59,468 bases of DNA from an uncultured Ruminococcus sp. (GTDB taxonomy: Bacteria > Bacillota > Clostridia > Oscillospirales > CAG-272), in NCBI GenBank assembly GCA_902778145.1, contig CACYWW010000006.1:1-59468 (forward strand). Reading direction: 5' to 3'. Position numbers and translations under genes: made by a program. The notes under the pieces are model-generated. The model was given only the letters and a program-made list of their open reading frames with translations, was not told where the DNA came from and did no database searches. Positions 45,009 through 54,800 of the stretch are shown in pieces. Each line of letters begins with the position of its first letter. Within the stretch, counting starts at the first letter, position 1.

Positions 45009-47762
45009 TTGAAACGGATTTACACTGAACAGCCGGTCATCGATTACGTGAACGATACCGACTGGTACAGATTCGACCCCGAGACCTTGTGCAGAAAGCT
45101 CGGAACGGACATGCAGACGGGACTCTCCCGGGACGTGCTGAAGCTGAAGCGTGAGGTCCATGAGAAAAACGACATATTCCCGGACGACGGCAACAGCGGC
45201 TCGAACGCCCCGAAGACCGCTTTTTCAGTGCTTTCCGCGCTGCTCATAATAATGCTCGCGCTCTCGTGGATCCTGATGAAGGACAAGACCGCCGCGGCGG
45301 GCATACTCATGACAGCGCTCGGCCACATCGCCGTCATGATACTGTTCCGCATCGCGCGGAAGGCGGTATCCGGGCTCGCCGGATACTCGGTGCCGGAGGT
45401 GCGTGTAATACGCGACGGAAAGAAATACCGCATCAGCCAGAGGAGCATCGTGCAGGGCGACCTCATATATCTGTCGGAGGGAGATCTTGTCCCGTGCGAC
45501 GGACGTCTCATCTCGTCAAACGGTCTGCGCGTGCTTGAGAAAAACATCTCCGGAGGCGACGGCGTCAAGGACGCTTCGTTCATTGAGCGGATGAACGGGC
45601 TCGAACCTGCCATGCAGAAGAGCATGGTCTTTGCCCGCTCCGCCGTATCGTCCGGATCGTGCTATATGATCGCCTGCGACACCGGTTCTCACACGCTGCC
45701 CGTGCGCCGCGGCATAAAAGCGAAATCAGCGGGGAGCGACGCGCTCGACGTTTTCACAAAGGTTACGGCGGTCTCGCGGATCTACGCGGTCCTCTGCAGT
45801 ATCATCCTGTTCGCCGTGACGGTGTTCGCGTTCGTCACGCGCGGCGAGACGGAGATCTTCGGAACGTTTCTGCTTTTGCTTTCAGTCGCCGCGTCGTCCT
45901 ACTGCGAGCTTTTGTGCGCGTTTTCATATCTTGCGATCGGATACGGCATATACCCGTCCGAAAACAAAAACAGTGAATACAACAACGGCGTCATAATAAA
46001 GAACCTGTCGGCCGTAAAACGCCTGAGAGAGCTCACGTGCCTGCTCGTTCCGAAGAGCTCCGGCATATGCGAAAAGCGCATAGTCGCGGAGAAGATATAT
46101 ACGAACGACCGCGAGCTTGACGTGTCGGAGGAAAACACGGACAGACTCAGGCGCACCGTTTACACGGCGCTTTCGACGTTCGGCGGCAGGGAACGCCATG
46201 CCAAGAGCCAGACGGCTCTCACTCAGGAGCAGGACGCGATAATGGAGCTCGCCGCCCGCCTCGGCATCGGCATCGACGAGACGGAGAAAGCCATGCTCCC
46301 GCTCGATTCCGCCGCAAGCGACGGAGAGAGGCTTTTCGATACCGCGCTCGTCATTTATAAAGAACAGTATATGATATGCGTGAGAGGGTCCGCCACGCAG
46401 GTAGTGAACCGCTGTACCTCGCGCATCTCCAACGGCTCTCCCGTCCCGCTTTCGGCTGACGGAAGAACGGATCTGCTTAAACGCGCCTCCGCTTACGAGG
46501 GCGAGGCGTACCGCGTCACGGCGATCGCGACAAAGCCTTCGCGCTACAATAACCTCGACCGGATAGGATATACCGAGGATGACCTTTGCTTCGAGGGCTT
46601 CATAGTCATGCGCGAGCCGTTCTCGGAGACGTGCTCGGATACCGTCGCCGCGCTTGACTCCCTCGGCGTGAAAACCGTCATGTTCTGCGATGACATGACG
46701 GCGCAGAGCGTCAATCTCGCAAAGCACATCGGCATCTGCCGCGATGAATCGCAGATGCTGTCGGCGCCGGAGTTCGTGTCGTCGAACATACATATAATCG
46801 ATCTCAAGATGAGCTCCTACAGGCTATTCAGAGGCCTCAGCAACAGGCAGAAAAGATACGTCTGTGACTCATATCTCGCGGCGAACGAGCATATCGGCGT
46901 CATCGGTCAGCATCTGTACGATATATCGCTTATGAACGGTACGGATACTGTCGGCTTCGCCGCGAACCTGACGCTGACGGAGAAAAAGCGCAAAAACGGC
47001 GCGGAGATCACGTCGTCCTTCAGCTCAGACGGAAGCGAGGCGCTCAAACGCGCCGCCGACGTCGTCATCCTCCCCGCTGACGAAAACGGGGCGGGCGGCA
47101 TCAATGCAGCGTATGACGCGATCCTCACGGCGCGCCGCGTCTGCAACAACATACGGAACATACTTTTCTATATCATAGCCTCAAACGCCGCGCGTCTCAT
47201 GTCCGCGCTCCTTGCGATATTCACCCGGATCCCCGGGATGGATCCCGTGCAGATGATATTCTCGGGCATTGTAGTTGACCTGCTCGCCGTGATGAGCATA
47301 TGTGCGTCGAACAACCGCAAAATGTCGGAGGAAAGGGATCTTTACGCGGAATACTCGCAAAACGGCTTCGGCACGACGCTCAAAGCGCTCGCTTCCGGGC
47401 TCTTCTGCGGACTTTTGTCGATCGGCGCCTCGTTCATGACGGCGGCTCTGTTCAATAACGGCACGTCGGCGTCGGCGGTCTGCTTCACCTCGCTTGTGAT
47501 CCTGCAGCTCTGTCTTTGTGCGCAGATCATGCGCGGCAGGTACGGATTTTTCGACGGGATGAACAATATGTTCGTGATCTCCGCCATGCTCGTGCTTGAA
47601 TATCTGATCGCGTCCGCGCTGTTCCCCGTATTCTTCGCGGAGCGCCTGACCGGAACGGTATATACGTCCGGCATATTCATCTGCCTTTTGCCGGCGCTCG
47701 TATTTTCAGCCGTCTGCTTCGTCATAAGGCTCCTGAAAAATCGAAAAATTCAAAAAAAGTAA
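45009..47762 (+). CDS. Catalytically degenerate P-type ATPase (pseudoenzyme)
   Basis: 917 residues from a TTG start, 16 bases after clpE. The whole P2-type fold can be followed: cation-ATPase N-domain (GLSRDVLKLKREVHEKN, 38-54), membrane helices (about 70-116), actuator domain (VRVIRDGKKYRISQRSIVQGD, 131-151), helices (about 255-310), nucleotide and phosphorylation domains, and C-terminal helices. Every catalytic motif is lost: the TGES loop is SGGD (181-184), the phosphorylated DKTGT is PKSSG (348-352), DPPR is replaced by REPFSE, TGD by CDD, GDGVND is unrecognisable, and the ion-site PEGLP is SYCEL. The frame is intact, so it appears maintained. A regulatory or scaffold role is inference. 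Confidence 0.85.
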   Translation: MKRIYTEQPVIDYVNDTDWYRFDPETLCRKLGTDMQTGLSRDVLKLKREVHEKNDIFPDDGNSGSNAPKTAFSVLSALLIIMLALSWILMKDKTAAAGILMTALGHIAVMILFRIARKAVSGLAGYSVPEVRVIRDGKKYRISQRSIVQGDLIYLSEGDLVPCDGRLISSNGLRVLEKNISGGDGVKDASFIERMNGLEPAMQKSMVFARSAVSSGSCYMIACDTGSHTLPVRRGIKAKSAGSDALDVFTKVTAVSRIYAVLCSIILFAVTVFAFVTRGETEIFGTFLLLLSVAASSYCELLCAFSYLAIGYGIYPSENKNSEYNNGVIIKNLSAVKRLRELTCLLVPKSSGICEKRIVAEKIYTNDRELDVSEENTDRLRRTVYTALSTFGGRERHAKSQTALTQEQDAIMELAARLGIGIDETEKAMLPLDSAASDGERLFDTALVIYKEQYMICVRGSATQVVNRCTSRISNGSPVPLSADGRTDLLKRASAYEGEAYRVTAIATKPSRYNNLDRIGYTEDDLCFEGFIVMREPFSETCSDTVAALDSLGVKTVMFCDDMTAQSVNLAKHIGICRDESQMLSAPEFVSSNIHIIDLKMSSYRLFRGLSNRQKRYVCDSYLAANEHIGVIGQHLYDISLMNGTDTVGFAANLTLTEKKRKNGAEITSSFSSDGSEALKRAADVVILPADENGAGGINAAYDAILTARRVCNNIRNILFYIIASNAARLMSALLAIFTRIPGMDPVQMIFSGIVVDLLAVMSICASNNRKMSEERDLYAEYSQNGFGTTLKALASGLFCGLLSIGASFMTAALFNNGTSASAVCFTSLVILQLCLCAQIMRGRYGFFDGMNNMFVISAMLVLEYLIASALFPVFFAERLTGTVYTSGIFICLLPALVFSAVCFVIRLLKNRKIQKK

Positions 47763-47780
47763 AAAATATTTCAAAAATGG

Positions 47781-47809
47781 TTGACAATTGAGAAAAAACC
47801 ATATATAAT
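47781..47809 (+). promoter_or_regulatory. Promoter of the BMP-type lipoprotein
   Basis: Perfect TTGACA (47781-47786), 17-base spacer and perfect TATAAT (47804-47809). Confidence 0.9.
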
Positions 47810-47841
47810 AAATGCAGTCATAAGAAAAGGGAAAGGACAGT

Positions 47842-48978
47842 ATGAAAAAGCTAATTTCCGTACTTCTGGCGACTGCATTTTTGCTTTTCGCCGCCGTCGC
47901 TCTTTCAGGCTGCCGTAAAAAGAATTACGAGCTCGTGCTTATAACCGACCCTGCCGGGATCGGGGACAGGGGCTACAATCACGGCGCGTGGGAAGGGATG
48001 ACGGAGTTCTGCATAGAAAAGAACATAGACTGCCGTTATCTTACGCCGCTGAATACCGAAAAAGACACGCTTCTGTCCGTCATACGCTCTGCCGCCGACA
48101 ACGGCGCGAAGGTCATAGTCACTCCCGGCTCCTGTTTTGAGGAGGCGGTGAACGAGGCGTCCGCGGAATATCCGGACGTCAGGTTCATACTGCTTGACGG
48201 TCAGCCTCGCGCGGCGGGAGCTCAGATCGCGGATATAAGAAAAAACACGTCGTCGATCCTGTTCCGGTCGGAGCAGTCCGGATATGCCGCGGGGTACGCC
48301 GCGGTGACTGACGGATATGTCAGGCTCGGCTTTGTCGGCGGCGTCGCTGACGCGGATACATACGCGTATCTCTGCGGATATCTGCAGGGCGCGGAGCACG
48401 CGGCGGAGGTCTTCGGCGCGGAAATAAGCGCCGCGGTGCATTTCACCGGGGACAAGCTCGAAAACGACGCTAACACGGCAATGGCGAAAAAGCTTTTCGC
48501 CGAGGACGCCGACCTGATATTCGTTTGCGCCGGAAACGCCGGAAAATCCGTGATAAAGGCGGCTGAGGAAGAGAAGAGCTACGTCATATGCTCGGATACG
48601 GACGGAAGATACGCGTCCACCCGCGTCGTCACGTCCGCCGTGAAAAACATCGGTACCGCGGTCAAGGCCGTGCTCCGCTCGGTATATGATACGAAGGATT
48701 TCGAATACGTGTACGGCGGCAAGCGCGTATACGTCGGCGCCGCTGAGGGCTGCACGGGACTCGCCTCATACGTCATCAACGACAGCAACGGCAACGCGTT
48801 CGACAGGCTGTTCAAATTCACGAAGACGGATCACGACGAGCTGTTGTCAAAGCTTTCGTCAGGCTCCCTTACCGTGAAGGATTCGGTCACGGTATCGGCT
48901 GAGAGCGGATACGCAACGGCTGAAGAGCTGACGGAGCAGCTGAGACTCGATAATATCACCGTCACGGTCATCCAGTGA
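47842..48978 (+). CDS. BMP-family substrate-binding lipoprotein
   Basis: 378 residues. The signal peptide ends in the lipobox L-S-G-C (Cys24). The body is a periplasmic-binding fold of the BMP/Med group (ITDPAGIGDRGYNHGAWEGM near the N-terminus, GYAAGYAAV in the middle), which bind nucleosides for ABC transporters. No permease or ATPase of that system is adjacent, and the gene has its own promoter, so it may serve a distant transporter or act as a sensor. Confidence 0.85.
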   Translation: MKKLISVLLATAFLLFAAVALSGCRKKNYELVLITDPAGIGDRGYNHGAWEGMTEFCIEKNIDCRYLTPLNTEKDTLLSVIRSAADNGAKVIVTPGSCFEEAVNEASAEYPDVRFILLDGQPRAAGAQIADIRKNTSSILFRSEQSGYAAGYAAVTDGYVRLGFVGGVADADTYAYLCGYLQGAEHAAEVFGAEISAAVHFTGDKLENDANTAMAKKLFAEDADLIFVCAGNAGKSVIKAAEEEKSYVICSDTDGRYASTRVVTSAVKNIGTAVKAVLRSVYDTKDFEYVYGGKRVYVGAAEGCTGLASYVINDSNGNAFDRLFKFTKTDHDELLSKLSSGSLTVKDSVTVSAESGYATAEELTEQLRLDNITVTVIQ

Positions 48979-48997
48979 GAAAAACGTATACGGTCAT

Positions 48998-49025
48998 GGC
49001 TTCTCCCGTGAGGGGGAAGCCTTTT
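48998..49025 (+). terminator. Rho-independent terminator after the BMP lipoprotein
   Basis: GGCTTCTCCC and GGGGGAAGCC pair around GTGA, with TTTT following. Confidence 0.7.
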
Positions 49026-49114
49026 AACATTTTACACATCTGATTTTGTGCATTATGCACAAAAACTACGGATTAAATTTTACAATTGCAAAACGGGAAA
49101 AATAAAAAAAACTC

Positions 49115-49143
49115 TTGATTAAACATCCGGCATAGTGTATAAT
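49115..49143 (+). promoter_or_regulatory. Promoter of the EF-G paralogue
   Basis: TTGATT (49115-49120), 17-base spacer, perfect TATAAT (49138-49143). Confidence 0.85.
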
Positions 49144-49195
49144 ACTTATGTTGTATTACGACAAGATAATTAAAATATATACAAGGAGTTATACT

Positions 49196-51259
49196 ATGGC
49201 AAAAAATATCCGCAACGTGTGTCTCATAGGACACAGCGGTCACGGCAAAACCACACTTGCCGAAGCAATGCTTTATCTGACCAAAGCTATCTCCCGTTTC
49301 GGTAAGATCACAGACGGGAATACCACTCTCGACTATGACAAGGAGGAGATAAAGCGCGGCTTTTCGATTTCTGCCGCGGTGGCTCCCATTGATTGGAAGA
49401 ATACGAAGATCAATATCATAGACACCCCCGGGTACCTCGATTTCTACGGTGAGGCAGCCGAAGGTCTGCGCGTTTCAGACAGCGCCGTCATCGTTGTTGA
49501 CGGCAGATCCGGCGCGGACGTCGGTACCGAGCTTTCCTGGGAGCGCGCGGTCGAGCGCGGCATCCCGAAGGCGTTCTTCATCAACCGTTTTGACGATCCC
49601 GAGGCGAGATTCGAGCGCGTTTTCGGCGAGCTCCGTGATAAATTCGGTCCCACCGTCTGCCCCGTCGTCATCCCGATGATAGAGGGCGACAAGGTCGTCG
49701 GCTTCCTCGATCTCATCGATATGCGTGAATACGTATATAAGGACGGCAAGCACGTCGAGGCCGAGATCCCCGCGAGCTTCATGGACACGGCGAACAAGTA
49801 CAGAGCAGAGCTGCTCGAATCCATCGCCGTCACGAGCGAGGAGCTCATGGAAAAGGTCCTCATGGAAGAGGAAGTAACGAGAGAAGAAGCGGTGGAGGCG
49901 ATACATATCGGCTTCAATTCCGGTGATATCGTTCCCGTCATCTGCGGCTCCGCCACGAATATGTGGTGCGTGGACGTCCTGCTTGACCATATCGCAGACT
50001 ACTTCCCGTCGCCCGAGGTGGCGAACAAGGACAAGGTCATCGACGGTGATGAGCTCAAGCCCGTCACGCTTTCCGCGGACGCTCCCGTTTCCATATTCGT
50101 CTTCAAGACGATAGCCGACCCGTTCGTCGGTAAGCAGTCCTTCTTCCGCGTTATGACAGGCACGCTCAAGCGCGATACCACGCTCAAGAACAACGAAAAG
50201 GGCACAAGTGAAAAGATCGGTCATATCTTCACCGTATGCGGCAAGGATATGAAGGAAGTGGACGAGCTTCCGTTCGGTGATATCGGCGTAACGACGAAGC
50301 TCGCGAACGTCAATACGAACGACACGTTCTCCGCCGACCCGAACGCTCTGCCTTATGCGAAGATCGTTTCCGACGCTCCGAACATGAGGATCGCGCTGTC
50401 CCCGAAGGCGAGAGGCGACGAGGAAAAAATCTCCCAGGGCATCCAGAAGCTCTGCGAAGAGGACCTCACCCTCCGTTTCGAGAACAATCCCGATACGAAG
50501 CAGTTCGTCCTCACCGCCGCCGGCGATATCCACGCGGACGTGACGCTTTCCAAACTGAAGACGAGATACGGCGTATCCGTTGATACGTCCGCTCCGAAGA
50601 TAGCATACAAGGAAGCCATCAGAGGCCGCTCCGACGTACAGGGCAAGCATAAGAAGCAGTCCGGCGGTCACGGTCAGTACGGCGACGTCAAGATCAGATT
50701 CGCTCCCGGTGAAAACGGTCTTGAATTCACAGAGTCCTGCGTAGGCGGCTCCGTTCCGAAGAACTTCCATCCGGCTGTCATAAAGGGCCTTGAGGAAGCC
50801 ATGCAGGAAGGCGTTCTCGCCGGATTCCCGATGGTAGGCCTCAAAGCCGATCTGTACGACGGCTCCTACCACGACGTCGACTCCTCCGAAATGTCCTTCA
50901 AGCTCGCCGCGAGACTTGCCTATAAAGACGGTATGGTCAAAGCCGGTCCGATCATACTCGAACCGATCGGCGATATGAAGGTCACGGTCCCCGGTGATTA
51001 CATCGGCGACGTTATGGGCACCATCACGAAGAAGCGCGGCAGAGTCATGGGTATAAACGACGCGGCGAAGAAGGGCTATCAGACCGTTGAGGCTGAGATC
51101 CCGTTCTCCGAGGTCGCCGACTATCCGACGGTGCTCCGCGCAATGACCCAGGGCAGAGGCAAATACACGATCGAGTTTGTCCGCTACGAGGAAGTCCCCG
51201 CCGCGAACGCAGAAAAGATAATCAAGGAAGCCCAGGCCGCAAGAGAAGCGGAACAGTAA
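49196..51259 (+). CDS. EF-G paralogue (translation-factor GTPase)
   Basis: 687 residues with all EF-G domains. The G1 motif is GHSGHGKTT (12-20), unlike the AHIDAGKTT of canonical EF-G and typical of the FusA2-like branch found in Clostridia and Actinobacteria. DTPGY (G3) and NRFDDPEA (near G4) follow. The ATG at 49196 has AAGGAG upstream; an in-frame TTG 48 bases earlier is rejected. It stands alone with its own promoter and terminator rather than in a str operon, which supports paralogue status; whether a canonical fusA exists cannot be seen here. Confidence 0.85.
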   Translation: MAKNIRNVCLIGHSGHGKTTLAEAMLYLTKAISRFGKITDGNTTLDYDKEEIKRGFSISAAVAPIDWKNTKINIIDTPGYLDFYGEAAEGLRVSDSAVIVVDGRSGADVGTELSWERAVERGIPKAFFINRFDDPEARFERVFGELRDKFGPTVCPVVIPMIEGDKVVGFLDLIDMREYVYKDGKHVEAEIPASFMDTANKYRAELLESIAVTSEELMEKVLMEEEVTREEAVEAIHIGFNSGDIVPVICGSATNMWCVDVLLDHIADYFPSPEVANKDKVIDGDELKPVTLSADAPVSIFVFKTIADPFVGKQSFFRVMTGTLKRDTTLKNNEKGTSEKIGHIFTVCGKDMKEVDELPFGDIGVTTKLANVNTNDTFSADPNALPYAKIVSDAPNMRIALSPKARGDEEKISQGIQKLCEEDLTLRFENNPDTKQFVLTAAGDIHADVTLSKLKTRYGVSVDTSAPKIAYKEAIRGRSDVQGKHKKQSGGHGQYGDVKIRFAPGENGLEFTESCVGGSVPKNFHPAVIKGLEEAMQEGVLAGFPMVGLKADLYDGSYHDVDSSEMSFKLAARLAYKDGMVKAGPIILEPIGDMKVTVPGDYIGDVMGTITKKRGRVMGINDAAKKGYQTVEAEIPFSEVADYPTVLRAMTQGRGKYTIEFVRYEEVPAANAEKIIKEAQAAREAEQ

Positions 51260-51272
51260 TACCGGTAAATAC

Positions 51273-51300
51273 GGCGCGCCGAAAGGCGCGCCTTTATTTT
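51273..51300 (+). terminator. Rho-independent terminator after the EF-G paralogue
   Basis: GGCGCGCC-GAAA-GGCGCGCC followed by TTTATTTT. Confidence 0.9.
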
Positions 51301-51408
51301 ACAAAGCGAGGTCATGATGAATATAACTTTATACGGCGCGTCCTCGGACAGAATGGACGCAAAATACAAGCAAGCCGTGTTTTCGCTCGGAGAGATCATT
51401 GCTGAAAA
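51291..51408 (+). repeat. Source copy of a 118-bp duplication
   Basis: This block, from the right arm of the EF-G terminator through the first 30 codons of the LOG gene, recurs at 55545-55662 with three mismatches and no gaps (97% identity). Confidence 0.95.
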
Positions 51409-51865
51409 CGGACACACGCTCGTATACGGCGCGGGGCGCGCGGGACTTATGGCGGCAGCAGCCGCCGGCGTCAGGGCACGCGGCGGCAGACTGATCGGCG
51501 TCACCACGGTTTTCATGCATGAATTCGAGCCGCCGTACGACGGCTGCGACGAGCTGATATACTGTCAGTCGATGTCGGAGAGAAAGGAAAAACTCAAGGA
51601 CATGGGCGACGCGATCGTCGCCGTGCCCGGCGGGATAGGAACGCTTGACGAACTGTTCGGCGCTCTGACCGAGCGGCTGCTCAGACGGCACGACAAGCCT
51701 ATTGCGCTTTTCGATCCGTGCGGCTTCTGGAACGGGACCGTATCCGAGCTTTATAAAATGTACGGCTCGGGCTTCGTCGCCGAACGCACCTTCGGGCTTT
51801 TCAGAGTCTGCCGCACGCCCACGGAAGTTTTATCATATTTTGAAGAAGAAAGTCAGGCAGAATAA
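51314..51865 (+). CDS. LOG-family protein (TIGR00730 type)
   Basis: 183 residues with the Rossmann-like fold and the conserved PGGIGTLDE motif (about residues 104-112); SMSERK precedes it. Members are cytokinin-riboside-monophosphate phosphoribohydrolases or related nucleotide hydrolases; the bacterial substrate is often unknown. Two ATGs stand side by side (51314 and 51317). The first 30 codons are duplicated downstream. The stop codon directly abuts the protease start. Confidence 0.87.
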   Translation: MMNITLYGASSDRMDAKYKQAVFSLGEIIAENGHTLVYGAGRAGLMAAAAAGVRARGGRLIGVTTVFMHEFEPPYDGCDELIYCQSMSERKEKLKDMGDAIVAVPGGIGTLDELFGALTERLLRRHDKPIALFDPCGFWNGTVSELYKMYGSGFVAERTFGLFRVCRTPTEVLSYFEEESQAE

Positions 51866-54800
51866 ATGAAAAAATGCAGATTTGCGTCGCTTGCGCTCGT
51901 GGTTTTGCTGCTTTTGCAGTCCTGCGTATTCATACATCCGTATGATACGGAGACAGACGGGACGACAGAGCCGTCGACGGAAGCCGTCGCCCCCGTGACA
52001 GGGTCCGAGACGACCGGTGAGGTGACGGACGCTCCGGGTCCCGACCCGTCGGGCAGCGCCGAGGCGTTCGCCGCAAGCCTTTCCCGTATCGTCAAAGAAA
52101 ACGGAACAGGTGACGGTATATCCGGGATGGACGGCGGCTCGACGCGTATAATCGTCAAGGAAAAGGCGGATCTTACGGGTTTTTCGCCGGTTGAGGTGAT
52201 AGAGGACCCGTACGGATATAAAATATACCAGTTCGCCACGCCCGAGGAGGCGACGGCGTTCAAAAACACGCAGGAATGGAATCCCGAAGTGCAGTTCGCG
52301 GAGGAGGATGGAAGCCTCGGATCAGACGGGAACGACGTCACGGAACTCTCCACGGGATCGTGGGGAACGTCATACGTCGAGGCGTCGGCGCTTTCCGCGC
52401 ACGTAAGATCAAAAGGCAAAAACAGCAGGACCGTCGTCGCCGTCGTCGACACGGGCGTCGAGCTTTCGCATTCGATGCTCGCGTCAAGGATAGAGTCCTC
52501 CGGTATAGACTACGTTGACGGAGACACGCGCGCCGACGATATGAAGGGACACGGAACGCACGTAGCCGGGATCATAGTCGATTGTACGCAGGATCTTGAC
52601 GTTATGATCCTTCCGGTGAGGGTCCTTAACGAAAACGGCAAGGGCTCGGCAATCGCAATAGCGAACGGCGTAAGATACGCGGCGGACCGCGGCGCCTCGG
52701 TAATAAACCTCAGCCTCGGCGGGCCGAAGTATTACGCCGTGATCCACGATGCGATCGTCTATGCGATAGACAAGGGCTCCGTCGTCTGTATAGCCGCCGG
52801 AAACGACTACGGACGCGATACAGCCGACTGCTGCCCGGCGTGCGAAACGTACCCCGGCGCCGTCGTCGTGAGCTCGCTCGATAAAAAGGAGCTTTTATCC
52901 GATTTTTCAAACGTCGGCGCCTCGGTCGACGTCTGCGCGCCCGGCGGTGCGATCATGAGCTCCGTTATGGGAAATCAGTACGGCGTAAAGAGCGGTACTT
53001 CAATGGCGACGCCGCATATCGCCGCGGAAGCCGCCATGCTCTGTCAGCTTTATCCGTATATGACGCCGTCCGAGATAGAAGGGCTTATCAAAACGAACGT
53101 CAAGGACCTCGGAGCCGCCGGGCGTGACGATAAATACGGCGCAGGCGCCGCGAAATTCAGCCTCGGAACGAAGGACATCCCCGTGACGGTCACATCGGTC
53201 GAGCTGCTGTCCGGCGCATCGAAGCGCGACTACTACACAGGCGACACGACGGATACGGCAGGCGTATCGCTCAAGGTGTCGTACAGCGACAAAACCGTCA
53301 AAACCGTAAACAGCGGCTTCAGCGTGTCGCCCGACAGGCTGAATGCAGCCGGCAGTCAGACGGTCACGCTGACTTACGGCGGCAAGAGCGTTACGTATAC
53401 CGTAAACGTCACGCAGACAAGGATAACTGAGTTGAAGATCGCCGGGAGCGCAAAGGTCACGCAGTTCTTCATAGGCTCGCGTATCGACACGACCGGACTC
53501 GTACTTGAAGCCGGGTACAATAACGGATCGAAGAGAAGCGTAACGAGCGGTTATACCGTATCTCCGGCCGTGCTCGATAAAGCCGGCGTGCAGACCGTTA
53601 CGGTTACGTATGACGGAATGACTGTAAAATACGACGTTACCGTCAGCAATATCACGCTGTCGAAAATCGAAATAAAAACGCAGCCGTCAAAGAAAAACTA
53701 TACTCAGGGCGAGCGACTCGACACCGCGGGGCTTGTCCTGTCCGCGATATATAACGACGGCTCGAAGCGCGACTTTTCAAGCGGATATACTTATTCGCCG
53801 AGCCTGCTGAACAAAGCCGGCTCTCAGACGGTCACCGTTACGTATAACGGCAAAACGGCGACCTTCACCGTAAACGTGGCGGAGCCGGTGGTGCTCTCGT
53901 CCGTAACCGTTTCAAAGGCGCCCGATAAAACGGTGTATATGACCGGTGAAAAGCTTGACACCAAGGGGCTTACCCTTATACTGAGATACAGCGACGGAAC
54001 GACCCGCAGCGTGACGGGCGGCTTCACCTGCTCGCCCGACGTGTTCACGACGGCGGGACAGCAGGCTGTCACCGTCAGCTACGACGGCAAAAGCGCGGCT
54101 TTCACGGTCACCGTAAAGGAACCGGCGGTGCTTTCATCCATATCCGTATCAAGGCTTCCGTCAAAGACTGTTTATGTCACGGGCGAAAAGCTCGATACGA
54201 GCGGTATGCAGATCACTCTTAATTACAGCGACGGGACGAAACAGACGTTGACGGAGGGCTTCACCTGCTCGCCCGTATCGCTCGGCACCGTCGGCACGCA
54301 GAAAATAACCGTCACGTACGGAAAGTTTACCGCTGATTTCAACGTCACCGTAAATGTCGCCGAGGTATCGTCGATCGAGGTAAAGACGCATCCGTCAAAG
54401 ACCGTGTATTACGTCGGCGACGTACTCGATCCGTCGGGGCTGAGCATCGTCGCCGTGTACAACAACGGCGAGCGGAAGACAGTCACGGATGGTTTTGAAT
54501 GCACGGCTGACATGAACGCCGCGGGCAGCAGACAGGTCACGGTCAGCTACGCGGGAAAGAGCGCTTCGTTTACGGTAAACGTAAAAGCGCCGTCTGTTAC
54601 CGGGCTTACGCCTCAATACAGAATGGCGCCCGGCGTGATAAAGACCTTCAACGTCTCGACCGATCCCGCCGGCTTGAATATAAAGTGGACCGTTTCGGGC
54701 GACGCGATCGAGCTGTTTGACAAGAAGGATTCTTACGTTATGATCCGTTCGGTGAAAGCCGGATCGTCAGCGACGCTCACCGGTACCGTTGAGTATAACG

